Positions 1-9,052 of a stretch of 64,000 nt of DNA are shown piece by piece (the first letter of the stretch is position 1; each line of letters begins with the position of its first letter). Origin of the DNA: Acidobacteriota bacterium (GTDB lineage Bacteria; Acidobacteriota; Holophagae; Holophagales; Holophagaceae); NCBI GenBank assembly GCA_016192145.1, contig JACPUT010000005.1, positions 124,001 through 188,000 on the forward strand, read 5' to 3'. Below the pieces are notes generated by a model. The model did not search any database and was not told the DNA's origin. It saw only the letters and a list, made by a program, of their open reading frames with translations. Position numbers and translations under genes: made by a program.

Positions 1-1
1 C

Positions 2-139
2 CTGCGCACGGCCGTGGAAGTCTTCAACCTGCTCAACGCCCAGCCCATGATCTGGGTGAACAACGTGGGCGCCACCACCACCCCCGGCAACCACCTACAG
101 CCGCGGGCCCTCCAGTTCTCGGCGCGGCTGACGTTTTGA
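2..139 (+). CDS. C-terminal fragment of TonB-dependent receptor-like outer membrane protein (5' truncated by window edge)
   Basis: Frame 2 reads LRTAVEVFNLLNAQPMIWVNNVGATTTPGNHLQPRALQFSARLTF*, typical beta-barrel end with terminal F. Confidence 0.7.
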   Translation: MRTAVEVFNLLNAQPMIWVNNVGATTTPGNHLQPRALQFSARLTF

Positions 140-227
140 GGTAATGGCCCTACGGGGAATCGCACGGCATGGAATCCAACCTTCATCCCGCACCGTCTTC
201 CTCCTGGGTGGGCTCGCCGGATCTCGT

Positions 228-1469
228 TCAGGCCTTCCCAGGCTCCTCCGGCGGACCCCAGTGCCGATACCGGAGCAACAACAGGAGCCCCGGGATCGCG
301 GCCACGACGCAGCAGAGGAAGTAGGCGCTCCAGCCGTCGTGGTCGCCCAGCTTCAAGCGGAGGCCCTCCGCCAGCCACCCTGTCGCGCCGGCGAAGAGGG
401 TGCGCGGCAGGGCCATCAGGCTCGTGAAGAGGGCGTACTGGGTGGCCGTATAGGCCCGGTTGCAGCTCGCCCCGATGAGCACGGCGAAGCCCGCGCCGCC
501 GGCGCCGTAGGCGAAGTTCTCCAGGGCATTGGCCGCGATGAACACGGGCAGGTTCGCACCCAGCCGGCTCACGGCCCAGAAGCCCAGGATGCTCCCGGCC
601 TGCAGGAGCCCGAAGATCCAGAGGGCCCGTCGGAGGCTCACCTTCGCGAGCAGGGCGCCGCCCGCCAGGCCGCCGAGGATGATGGCCAGCATGGCCGTCG
701 TCTTCTGCACGGTGCCGATCTGGGCCAGGGTGAATCCCGCGCCCCGCAGGAGGAAGGGCATGGTCATGGACTCCGCCAGCCAATCCCCCAGCTTGAAGAG
801 CACCGCGAAGGACATGAGCTCCGCCATGCCGGGCCGGGGCAGGAGATCCCGCAGGGGCTCCATCACGGCAGCGGCCAGGGTGCGGGGAGCCGCACCCGTT
901 TCATCCGTGTCCTGGGCCAGGAGCGTGCCCAGGATGCCGAGGAGGGTGAGGCCCGCCATGGCCAGGTAGGTGATCCGCCAACCGGATTTCTGGGCCAGGA
1001 TCAAGGCCCCCCCGCCGCTCACGAGCATCGCCACCCGGTAGGCCGCGATGTGCACGGAGGTGCCGAAGCCCAGCAGATGCCTGGGCAGGGCCTCCACGCG
1101 CCAGGCGTCCACGGCGATGTCGAAGGTCGAGGAGGTGATCGTCACGGCGATGGCGAGGAGCACCACGGGCACCAGGCCCAGGTGGGGGTCCCGCATCGCC
1201 AGCGCGGCGAGGGTCAGGGCCATGGCCACCTGCATGGCGAGCATCCAGCCGCGGCGACGCCCCAACATCGGAATGCCGTAGCGGTCCACCAGGGGCGCCC
1301 AGAACACCTTCAGAGAATAGGGCAGCGTCACGAAGCTGAAGGCCCCGATCACCTTGAGGTTCAGGCCCTCCGAGGTCATCCAGGCCTTGAGGGTGGAGCC
1401 GGTGAGGAAGAGGGGCAGGCCCGAGGCGAAGCCCAGGAGCACGAGAACCAGGAAGGTGCGCGGATTCAT
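228..1469 (-). CDS. MFS transporter, AmpG-like
   Basis: 12-TM style hydrophobic protein; FASGLPLFLTGSTLKAWMTSEGLNLKVIGAFSFVTLPYSLKVFWAPLVDR resembles AmpG permeases. Confidence 0.8.
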   Translation of the reverse strand: MNPRTFLVLVLLGFASGLPLFLTGSTLKAWMTSEGLNLKVIGAFSFVTLPYSLKVFWAPLVDRYGIPMLGRRRGWMLAMQVAMALTLAALAMRDPHLGLVPVVLLAIAVTITSSTFDIAVDAWRVEALPRHLLGFGTSVHIAAYRVAMLVSGGGALILAQKSGWRITYLAMAGLTLLGILGTLLAQDTDETGAAPRTLAAAVMEPLRDLLPRPGMAELMSFAVLFKLGDWLAESMTMPFLLRGAGFTLAQIGTVQKTTAMLAIILGGLAGGALLAKVSLRRALWIFGLLQAGSILGFWAVSRLGANLPVFIAANALENFAYGAGGAGFAVLIGASCNRAYTATQYALFTSLMALPRTLFAGATGWLAEGLRLKLGDHDGWSAYFLCCVVAAIPGLLLLLRYRHWGPPEEPGKA

Positions 1470-1564
1470 CCCCACAGCCTAACCGTTAGGAGGGCATTCC
1501 CAGCCCCTCCCCCCCGCCGGAAGGCAATCGAGCCTACATTGGGGCGACTCCCCCGAGGCCGCCC

Positions 1565-3001
1565 ATGAATCGCTCCACCCCCGCCATTGCCTTCCCCTTC
1601 CCCCTCGCCCTCGCCCTCATCCTGGGCTGCCGCGCCTCCGAAGACGGACCCGCCACCTCCCCGGACGGCGGCATCCCCACCTGCACGCTCACGGCCCCTG
1701 CCCCCTTCGCCACGGGGCTCACGGGGGCCATCCTCCTGACGGCCACCGCCGCCGATGACGTGGGGGTGGCGGGCGTGGATTTCCAAGTCGATGGCGCCGA
1801 TCTGGCCACGGTGACGAGCGCTCCCTACCAGACCACCCTTCCCAACACCGCTGCCTACGCGAGTGGTCAGCACGTCTTCCGCGCCCGCAGCCGGGATGCC
1901 GCCGGGAATGCGAGCCCCTGGTCCCAGGCCGTCGTGAGCTTCGGAGGCGCAGTGGCCCTGCCCTCCGGCTTCAACCTCGGCTCCGTGACGACCAGCCTCA
2001 CCAATGCCACCGCCATGACGGTGGCTCCCGATGGCCGGGTGTTCATCTGTGAGCAGGGCGGCGCGCTCCGGATCGTGAAGGCGGGTTCCTTGCTCAGCAC
2101 GCCCTTCGCCACGCTGGGCACCACGGCCACCGGGGAGCGGGGCCTCCTGGGCGTGGCCCTGGATCCGGCGTTCCCCTCCAATGGATTCGTGTACGTCTAC
2201 TACACCGCCGCCACTCCCACCACGCACAACCGGGTGAGCCGCCTCACGGCGGATATCGGCAACCCCGATGTGGCGATGCCCGGGAGCGAATCGGCCCTGA
2301 TCGATCTGCCCACCCTCAGCGCCACCAACCACAACGGCGGCGCCCTCCAGTTCGGCCCCGACGGCAAGCTCTACGTGGCCACGGGAGAGAACGCCGTGCC
2401 CGCCAACGCCCCCCTGCTCACCACCACCCTCGGCAAGATCCTGCGGTTCAACGCCGACGCCAGCATCCCCGGCGACAACCCCTTCGTCGCCTCCACCATC
2501 GGCTTGAACCAGGCCATCTGGGCCCGGGGCCTCCGCAATCCCTTCTCCTTCGCCTTCCAGCCTGGCACCACCCTCATGCACATCAACGACGTGGGCCAGA
2601 GCACCTGGGAGGAGATCGACACGGGCGCCTCGGGCGCGGACTACGGCTGGCCCTCCACGGAAGGTCCCACCAGCGCCGCCGGGATCACGGCTCCCCGCTT
2701 CGCCTACGGCCACCCGTCCGCGCCGGCAGGGCAACCCGGGAGTACGGGCACCTTCCTCCAGGGCCTGGCCATCGTCGGCGCAGCCTTCGACGCCGCCGCC
2801 TCGCCGTGGCCCTCCGGGTACCACGGAAACTACTGGTTCGGGGACCTCACGGGGGGTTGGGTGGCCCGGATGCACCTCGGCAGCGGAAACGTGAGCACCT
2901 TCGCCACGGGCTTCAGCGGCCTGCGGGCGCTCGCCTTCGCGGGCGACGGCTCCCTCTACGTGCTCACCGCCTCCAGCCTCCAGAAGATCACCCACCCCTA
3001 G
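1565..3001 (+). CDS. Secreted PQQ-dependent sugar (glucose/sorbosone) dehydrogenase-like protein with N-terminal Ig-like domain
   Basis: Motifs GERGLLGVALDPAF, NHNGGALQFGPDGKLYVATGE, ARGLRNPFSFAFQPGT, DVGQSTWEEID; lipoprotein-like N-terminus. Confidence 0.85.
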   Translation: MNRSTPAIAFPFPLALALILGCRASEDGPATSPDGGIPTCTLTAPAPFATGLTGAILLTATAADDVGVAGVDFQVDGADLATVTSAPYQTTLPNTAAYASGQHVFRARSRDAAGNASPWSQAVVSFGGAVALPSGFNLGSVTTSLTNATAMTVAPDGRVFICEQGGALRIVKAGSLLSTPFATLGTTATGERGLLGVALDPAFPSNGFVYVYYTAATPTTHNRVSRLTADIGNPDVAMPGSESALIDLPTLSATNHNGGALQFGPDGKLYVATGENAVPANAPLLTTTLGKILRFNADASIPGDNPFVASTIGLNQAIWARGLRNPFSFAFQPGTTLMHINDVGQSTWEEIDTGASGADYGWPSTEGPTSAAGITAPRFAYGHPSAPAGQPGSTGTFLQGLAIVGAAFDAAASPWPSGYHGNYWFGDLTGGWVARMHLGSGNVSTFATGFSGLRALAFAGDGSLYVLTASSLQKITHP

Positions 3002-3084
3002 ATCTGCGCGGATGGCTCACTCCCTTTTGCTGGAGCTTCCGGAAATTTGCCCCTATCCTTCCCCCAACCCCATCCGGAGGCAGC

Positions 3085-3549
3085 ATGACCCAGCCCATCC
3101 CCACGGGATTCCGCACGGTAACTCCCGGCCTCGTCATCTCCAACGCACCCCGGGCTCTCGCCTTCTACCAGGAGGCCTTCGGGGCCGAGGTGGTATCCCG
3201 GATGTACATGCCGGATGGCACCACCCTCATGCATGCGGAGATCCGCATCGGCGACTCCATGGTGATGCTGGGCGAGGAGGCCAAGGAATGGGGCGCCCTC
3301 TCCCCCTACACCTTGGGGGGAAGTCCGGTGACCCTGCACCTCTACGTGGCCGACGTGGACGCGGCCTGGGATCGCGCCGTGAAGGCCGGCTGCAAGGTCG
3401 AGATGCCCCTGGAGAACATGTTCTGGGGCGACCGCTACGGCAAGCTCACGGATCCCTTCGGTCACCACTGGTCCCTGGCCATGCACCTGGAGGATCTCAG
3501 CGACGCCGAGATCGAGAAACGCGCCGCCCAGGCCTTTTCCGCGAAATGA
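3085..3549 (+). CDS. VOC (glyoxalase/bleomycin-resistance) family protein
   Basis: MTQPIPTGFRTVTPGLVISNAPRALAFYQEAFGAEVV...DPFGHHWSLAMHLEDLS. Confidence 0.85.
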   Translation: MTQPIPTGFRTVTPGLVISNAPRALAFYQEAFGAEVVSRMYMPDGTTLMHAEIRIGDSMVMLGEEAKEWGALSPYTLGGSPVTLHLYVADVDAAWDRAVKAGCKVEMPLENMFWGDRYGKLTDPFGHHWSLAMHLEDLSDAEIEKRAAQAFSAK

Positions 3550-4175
3550 AGGCCCAGCCCTTCGATGTCCATCCCAGCATCGCCTACGTCCAGGCCGTGA
3601 TCTCGAACCTCCCCGCGAAAACGGGAAGGGACCTCACGGCCTGGGTGGCCCTGGCCCGGGGCTCGAAGCAGCACGAGGCCAAGGCGCTGAGCACTTGGCT
3701 AAAGGCCCAGGGCCTCGGCGGCACCCAAGCCGGCCTCGTGGCGGAGCGGGCGCTGGCCCTGCCCGGCCACCCCTTTGGCGACACGCCGGAGGACTACCTC
3801 GCCGCGGCCTCGCGCTATGTCGACGCCCAGTTCGCAGGCAAGAAGGCAGGCCTGAGACCCCTCTTCGACACCGTGCTCACCTGGGCCCGCAAGGAGCTCA
3901 AGGGCCTGAAGATCTGCCCCTGCGAAACCATCGTCCCCTTCTACCGGGACCACGTCATCGCCCAGCTCAAGGCAGCCACCCAAACCCGCCTGGACCTGGG
4001 CCTGGCCCTGGGCGATCCCGCCCAGCTCGAGGACCCCAAGGGGAGGCTCAGGGACACCGGTGGCTTCGCCAAGAAGGACCGCATCACCACCCGCATCGAA
4101 CTGAAGTCCCCTGCGGATTTCGACGCCCACGCCCAGGCCTGGCTGCGGGAAGCCTTCGATCGCGACGGACGGTAG
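3546..4175 (+). CDS. DUF4287/DUF5655-like protein
   Basis: ATGA overlap with upstream CDS; ...LPAKTGRDLTAWVALARG... and ...VTRIELKSPADFD-like C-terminus. Confidence 0.6.
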   Translation: MKAQPFDVHPSIAYVQAVISNLPAKTGRDLTAWVALARGSKQHEAKALSTWLKAQGLGGTQAGLVAERALALPGHPFGDTPEDYLAAASRYVDAQFAGKKAGLRPLFDTVLTWARKELKGLKICPCETIVPFYRDHVIAQLKAATQTRLDLGLALGDPAQLEDPKGRLRDTGGFAKKDRITTRIELKSPADFDAHAQAWLREAFDRDGR

Positions 4176-4201
4176 GGTACGGCCCATTCGGACCCCGGTT
4201 T

Positions 4202-4523
4202 GGAACGCGAATGGCGCGAATAAAAGCGCGAAGAGCGCGAATAAAAGATAAAGAAACAGGGCTCTGAATGGGCCTGCCTTTCTTCGCGGGCATCGTGCCC
4301 CGGAATGAACGGCACCGTCCGGGGCCACCCCGCTTTCCAGGCTAGGGGCCGAGCCCTCCCCACCGAGCAGGCCCTCCCTTCCCGGGGCGGGCGCCAGCGG
4401 GGCCCTGAAGCCCTGCCAGCGCCCGCCCCGGGAAGTGCGCCGACCTCGTCGGCGCAGGCCGAAGGCCGGAGGGCCCAATGCCCGAAGCATCATTCGCGAG
4501 GCGCGCAGCGCCCTTCGCGTTCC
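4202..4523 (+). repeat. Dispersed structured repeat, copy A
   Basis: Near-identical to 5283-5603 (offset about 1080 bp); termini GGAACGCGAA/TTCGCGTTCC; hairpin arms 4378-4394/4419-4435 (17 bp perfect) and hairpin 4436-4456. Confidence 0.92.
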
Positions 4524-4612
4524 CCTCTTTCCCAACCCCCACCATTCGTGACCCGGATCCGGGCCTCGTCTACCGCCAGGCCCCATGTTTCCGGCACCCC
4601 CCGGAGGCTGGC

Positions 4613-5254
4613 ATGGGTCTGCGCGCGATCTCCCTTCCCGACACCCTGGAGGAGCTCAGCCTGACCCCCCGGGAGAAGATCCTGAGTCCCCATACCACCA
4701 CGATCTACGTGCATGGCGAGATGGATCAGGCCATGGCCCGCCATTTCGTGGAAGCCCTGGAGGAGCTGCGCTTCGGCCGCCAGGCCTCCGCGGCCCTCAT
4801 CGATATCGCCAGCGATGGCGGCGAGTACTTCGCCCTGGCCACCATGCTCAGCGCCATGGCCGGCTCCCACATGGCGCTCGCCACCTTCGCTTCGGGCCAC
4901 GCCTTCAGTGCCGCCGCCGTGCTCCTCAGCGCCGGCCACCCCAACTGCCGCTTCATCAGCCCCTACGGCGCCGCCATGGTGCACAGCCTCATCACCGCCC
5001 ACCCGCCCCAGGGCATCGAGGAACTGGAGGGACTCACCAAGTTCGAAGCCAGCCTCAACCGCCGCCTCATGGCCACCTTCGCCAAGAACTGCGGCACCAC
5101 CGCCAAGAAACTCGAAGCCCAGATCCGCGCCGGGGGCGGGCGGACGCTCTGGCTGCTGCCGGAGCAGGCCAAGACCCTCGGCCTCGTGGATCACATCGGC
5201 ATCCCCGCCATCACCCAGGCGATGAGCTACGACCTGGAGGGCGTGAAAGGCTGA
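4613..5254 (+). CDS. ClpP-like / SDH-type serine protease-fold protein
   Basis: ALIDIASDGGEYF, GHAFSAAAVLLSAGHPNCRFISPYGAAMVHSL, LLPEQAKTLGLVDHIG align with ClpP-fold landmarks. Confidence 0.75.
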   Translation: MGLRAISLPDTLEELSLTPREKILSPHTTTIYVHGEMDQAMARHFVEALEELRFGRQASAALIDIASDGGEYFALATMLSAMAGSHMALATFASGHAFSAAAVLLSAGHPNCRFISPYGAAMVHSLITAHPPQGIEELEGLTKFEASLNRRLMATFAKNCGTTAKKLEAQIRAGGGRTLWLLPEQAKTLGLVDHIGIPAITQAMSYDLEGVKG

Positions 5255-5282
5255 GGGTGCGGCAGATGCGGGCAGCCGAAGT

Positions 5283-5603
5283 GGAACGCGAATGGCGCGA
5301 ATAAAAGCGCGAAGAGCGCGAAAAAAGATAAAGAAACAGAGCTCTGAATGGGCCTGCTTTCCTTCGCGGGCATCGTGCCCCGGAATGAGCGGCACAGACC
5401 GGAACCATCCCGCTCTCCGAGCCAGGAGCCAAGCCCTCCCCACCGGGCAGGCCCTCCCTTCCCGGGGCGGGCGCCAGCGGGGTCCTGAAGCCCCGCCAGC
5501 GCCCGCCCCGGGAAGTGCGCCGACCCCGTCGGCGCAGGCCGAAGGCCGGAGGGCCCAATGCCCGAAGCATCCTTCGCGAGGCGCGCAGCGCCCTTCGCGT
5601 TCC
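5283..5603 (+). repeat. Dispersed structured repeat, copy B
   Basis: Same termini and internal hairpin arms (5458-5474/5499-5515) as copy A. Confidence 0.92.
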
Positions 5604-5608
5604 AATCT

Positions 5609-6640
5609 TTAAATGACGCCCCGTTTCTGCTGATCCCGCTCGATGCTCCGGAACAGCGCCGTGAAGTTCCCCTCCCCGAACCCGAGATCGTTCTCCCGCT
5701 GGATGATCTCGATGAAGATGGGCCCGATGACGTTCTTCGTGAAGATCTGCAGCAGGTACCCGTTCTCGTTCCCATCCACGAGCACCTTGTGGGCCTGGAT
5801 CCGCTGGGGATCCTCCTTCACGCCGGGCACGCGGGTGAACACCTCCGCGTAGTAGTCCTCGTCGATGTCCAGCGTATCGATGGGCGTGCCCGCCATGGCG
5901 TCGAGGCTGGCGAGGATGTCCTTCGTGAGGAAGGCCAGGTGCTGCACCCCGGGGCCCTGGTACTCGCTCAGGTACTCGGCGATCTGATCCTTGTCCGACT
6001 TCGGCTGGTTGATGGGGATGCAGAAGCTCCCGTCGGGGCTGCGGAGCGCATAGGAGGTGAGCCCCGTCTTCATCCCCTTGATATCGAAATAGCGCACCTC
6101 GTAGAAGCCGAAGACGTTCTTGTAGAAGTCCGCCCACTGCTGCATGGTGCCGGGGTAGACGTTGTTCGTGAGGTGGTCCACCGCCAGGAAGCCCTTGTCC
6201 GCCTGCAGGATGGGCTCGGCCAGGGGCTCGAAGGCCGTCCGGTAGATGGAGCCCTTCTCGCCGAAGGCGTCGATGAAGTAGATGAGGCTGTCGCCGATGC
6301 CATGGATGGCGGGATAGGGCAGGTCCTGGGCCTCGGCGGCGCGGGCCCCGCGGCCCAGGGCTTCGCGGTGGGCGAACGCCGCGTCATCCACCCGCCAGCC
6401 CATGCTCGTGATGGCCGGGCCATGAGCTTGGGCGAAGCCCGCGGAGAAGCCTTCCTTCTCGCCATTCAGCAGGAAGTGGATGTCGTTCTGGCGGAAGTGC
6501 GTGATGGCCTTCCCCTTCACCTTCTCCACCTTGGAAAACCCGAAGGCCAGAAAGAGGCGCTCCAGGTCGCTGACGCTGGGGCCCGCGAACTCCGTGAACT
6601 CGATGCCGCGAAGGCCCAGGGGATTGGCATGGGTGGTCAT
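5609..6640 (-). CDS. hpd: 4-hydroxyphenylpyruvate dioxygenase
   Basis: GIEFTEFAGPS..., FLAVDHLTNNVYPG, GPGVQHLAFLTKDI, LVDGNENGYLLQIFTKNVIGPIFIEIIQR, GFGEGNFTALFRSIERDQ. Confidence 0.93.
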   Translation of the reverse strand: MTTHANPLGLRGIEFTEFAGPSVSDLERLFLAFGFSKVEKVKGKAITHFRQNDIHFLLNGEKEGFSAGFAQAHGPAITSMGWRVDDAAFAHREALGRGARAAEAQDLPYPAIHGIGDSLIYFIDAFGEKGSIYRTAFEPLAEPILQADKGFLAVDHLTNNVYPGTMQQWADFYKNVFGFYEVRYFDIKGMKTGLTSYALRSPDGSFCIPINQPKSDKDQIAEYLSEYQGPGVQHLAFLTKDILASLDAMAGTPIDTLDIDEDYYAEVFTRVPGVKEDPQRIQAHKVLVDGNENGYLLQIFTKNVIGPIFIEIIQRENDLGFGEGNFTALFRSIERDQQKRGVI

Positions 6641-6660
6641 CTTCATCTCCTCGCCGACGC

Positions 6661-7758
6661 TCACATCCAGCTCTTCCAGTAGTCGGCCATGGCCACGCTG
6701 CGGCCGGCCTCCGTAAGGTGGAGGGGATTCTTCGTGTCGATCATCACGGCCTGCTCCTCCGTGAAGGTCTTGTCCTTCGCGGCTTCCACGGCCTTGGGGT
6801 GCGGCCCGTGATGGATGCCCTGGGCATGGAAGGTGACCATGCCCGGCTCGATGCCCGCGCGGCTGAAGAAGTCGCCCGCGTGGTAGAAGAGCACCTCGTC
6901 GAAGTCGATGTTGGAGTGGTAGAAGGGCACCTTCATGGCGCCGGGATCGCCGTTCTCCAAGCTGCGGGGCAGGAAGGAGCAGATGATGGCGTTCTTCAGC
7001 AGCCACGTGGTGTGGGCGCTGGGGGGCAGGTGGTAGCGCTCGCTCATGACGGGGCGGATGTCGCGCACGTTGAGCTGCCACACGGTGAGATCACCCTTCC
7101 AGCCCACGGTGTTGATGGGATTGAAGGGATAGGTGACGGTGGTGAAGCGGCCCGTGCGCTTGATGCGGAGCTTCCATTCGCCTTTTAGCCCAGCGTAGCG
7201 GGCGGGGTCCGGCGTGGGGGTCTTGATGACGTCCACATCGAAGAGCGCGTGGCGGCCCAGCATGCCGCGATCGGGGATGCTCACCTCGCCGAAGGACTCC
7301 ACCACCAGCAGCGAGGTCAGCTCCGCGGGCGTGAAGCGGTACACGGTGCCTCGGGGGATCACCAGGTAATCGCCCACTTCGTAGGCTAGGGGCCCGAAAT
7401 CCGTTTCCAGTTCGCCGCTGCCCTTGTGGACGAAGAAGACCTCATCCGCATCCGCGTTGCGGAAGTAATAGGGCATGGGCTTGTCGAGGCGGCTGAGGGA
7501 GATGACGACGTCGTCGTTCTGCAGGAAGGCCACGCGGCCCTCCCAGAAGTCGGACTGGGCGAGGCCGGCCATGTGCTCGATGCGCAGGCACTCGGGGCGG
7601 AGGTCGCCCTCGATGTCCGTCCACCCCACGGGGGCCTGGCTGCGGTAGAGGTGGCTCGTGCGGCCGAAAAAGCCCTGGCGGGCGTATTCCTCCTCGTAGA
7701 GCCCGGCCGGGACGTCCACGTGCGCCTGGGTGGTGGTGAGGCCTTTTCGGAATTGCAT
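6661..7758 (-). CDS. hmgA: Homogentisate 1,2-dioxygenase family protein
   Basis: Cupin-type protein with VGDYLVIPRGTVYRF, FYHSNIDFDEVLFYHAGDFFSRAGIEPGMVTFHAQGIHHGPHP; operon with hpd. Confidence 0.85.
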   Translation of the reverse strand: MQFRKGLTTTQAHVDVPAGLYEEEYARQGFFGRTSHLYRSQAPVGWTDIEGDLRPECLRIEHMAGLAQSDFWEGRVAFLQNDDVVISLSRLDKPMPYYFRNADADEVFFVHKGSGELETDFGPLAYEVGDYLVIPRGTVYRFTPAELTSLLVVESFGEVSIPDRGMLGRHALFDVDVIKTPTPDPARYAGLKGEWKLRIKRTGRFTTVTYPFNPINTVGWKGDLTVWQLNVRDIRPVMSERYHLPPSAHTTWLLKNAIICSFLPRSLENGDPGAMKVPFYHSNIDFDEVLFYHAGDFFSRAGIEPGMVTFHAQGIHHGPHPKAVEAAKDKTFTEEQAVMIDTKNPLHLTEAGRSVAMADYWKSWM

Positions 7759-7846
7759 GTCCGATCTCCCGTCCTACCCAAGGTGAAGTCAGCGATTTAG
7801 CAAAAAAAGAATATGTTTTCGAACCTTTTGATCTAAATTTTTGATC

Positions 7847-8731
7847 ATGCAATGGGATCTCGATGCCCTCCGGGCCCTGGACGCCGTGGTGCGGGAAGGC
7901 GGCTTCGCCAAGGCGGCAGAGCGCCTGAACAAGGCCCAGAGCGCCGTGAGCTACCAGGTGCGCAAACTGGAGCAGGCCCTGGGCGTGGCCCTGCTGGACC
8001 GCAGCGCCTATCGGGCCGCCCTAACCCCCGCCGGCGAGCTCATCCTCGCCGAGGCCCGCCGCCTCCTCACCCAGGCCGAGCAGGTGGAGGGCTTGGCCCG
8101 CCAATTCGCCGAGGGCTGGGAGCCCCGCCTCGCCCTCGTCATCGATGGCATCCTGCCCCTCACGCCCATCATGACGGCCCTCAAGCAGCTCGCCGACGAG
8201 GCCGTACCCACGCGCGTTCAGGTGAAGGTGGAGTTCCTCTTCGGCGTGCAGTACCGCTTCGACAAGGACGCCGCCGACCTCATGCTCGTGAAGGATTTCC
8301 AGCCCAACGCCTACCTCCAGGCCCGCCCCCTCCCTGAAGTCGAATGCGTGCTCTGCGTGGCCCCAGGCCATGCCCTGGCGGGGCAGATCCGCGTGCGCCT
8401 CTCCGAGCTGCAGCGCCACGTGGAGCTCAGCGTGCAGGACAGCTCCGATCGGGGCGACGACCGCCACATGTTCGGCGGCGAGCGCGTCTTCTACCTCTCG
8501 GGCTTCATCGTCAAGAAGCAGGCCCTCCTCATGGGCCTCGGCTTCGGCTGGATGCCCCGCTACCTCGTCGACCGCGAGCTGGCCGAGGGCCGCCTCCTGG
8601 AAGTCGACTTCGTCGGCGGCTCCCGCTACCGCTTCCGCCCCCACCTCGTGAGCCGCATGGACCGCCCCCTGGGCCGCGCAGGACAGAAGCTCGCGGACTA
8701 CCTCAGCAAGGCCATCGGGGAGACCGTCTAG
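7847..8731 (+). CDS. LysR family transcriptional regulator, divergent from hmgA-hpd
   Basis: N-terminal HTH: DLDALRALDAVVREGGFAKAAERLNKAQSAVSYQVRKLEQALGVALLDR. Confidence 0.9.
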   Translation: MQWDLDALRALDAVVREGGFAKAAERLNKAQSAVSYQVRKLEQALGVALLDRSAYRAALTPAGELILAEARRLLTQAEQVEGLARQFAEGWEPRLALVIDGILPLTPIMTALKQLADEAVPTRVQVKVEFLFGVQYRFDKDAADLMLVKDFQPNAYLQARPLPEVECVLCVAPGHALAGQIRVRLSELQRHVELSVQDSSDRGDDRHMFGGERVFYLSGFIVKKQALLMGLGFGWMPRYLVDRELAEGRLLEVDFVGGSRYRFRPHLVSRMDRPLGRAGQKLADYLSKAIGETV

Positions 8732-8746
8732 GTTCGGGCACCGTTG

Positions 8747-9047
8747 GGAACGCGAATGGCGCGAATAACAGATAAAAAAACGGAGCTCTGAATGGGCTTG
8801 CATTTCTTCGCGGGCATCATGCCCCAAAATGAACGGCACCGTTTGGAGCCACCCCGCCTTCCGAGCCAGGGGCCAAGCCCTCCCCACCGAGCAGGCCCTC
8901 CCTTCCCGGGGCGGGCGCAAGCGGGGCCCTCAAGCCCCGCCGGCGCCCGCCCCGGGAAGTGCGCCGACCTCGTCGGCGCAGGCCGAAGGCCGGAGGGCCC
9001 ACCGCCCGAAGCCTCATTCGCGAGGCGCGCAGCGCCCTTCGCGTTCC
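8747..9047 (+). repeat. Dispersed structured repeat, copy C
   Basis: Same termini; hairpin arms 8902-8918/8943-8959; lacks about 20 bp of the AT-containing 5' segment. Confidence 0.9.
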
Positions 9048-9052
9048 GCCTT

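Noticed and set aside
1466-2995. 509-aa minus-strand ORF
   Set aside because: Antisense to the sugar dehydrogenase-like gene; repetitive G/E/A composition.
4202-4523. CRISPR-like reading of the CGCGAA-rich repeat starts
   Set aside because: Short CGCGAATA units are not regularly spaced with unique spacers; they belong to the ends of the dispersed repeat.
8747-9047. Repeat copies as insertion sequences
   Set aside because: No ORF in the elements resembles a transposase; at most non-autonomous.
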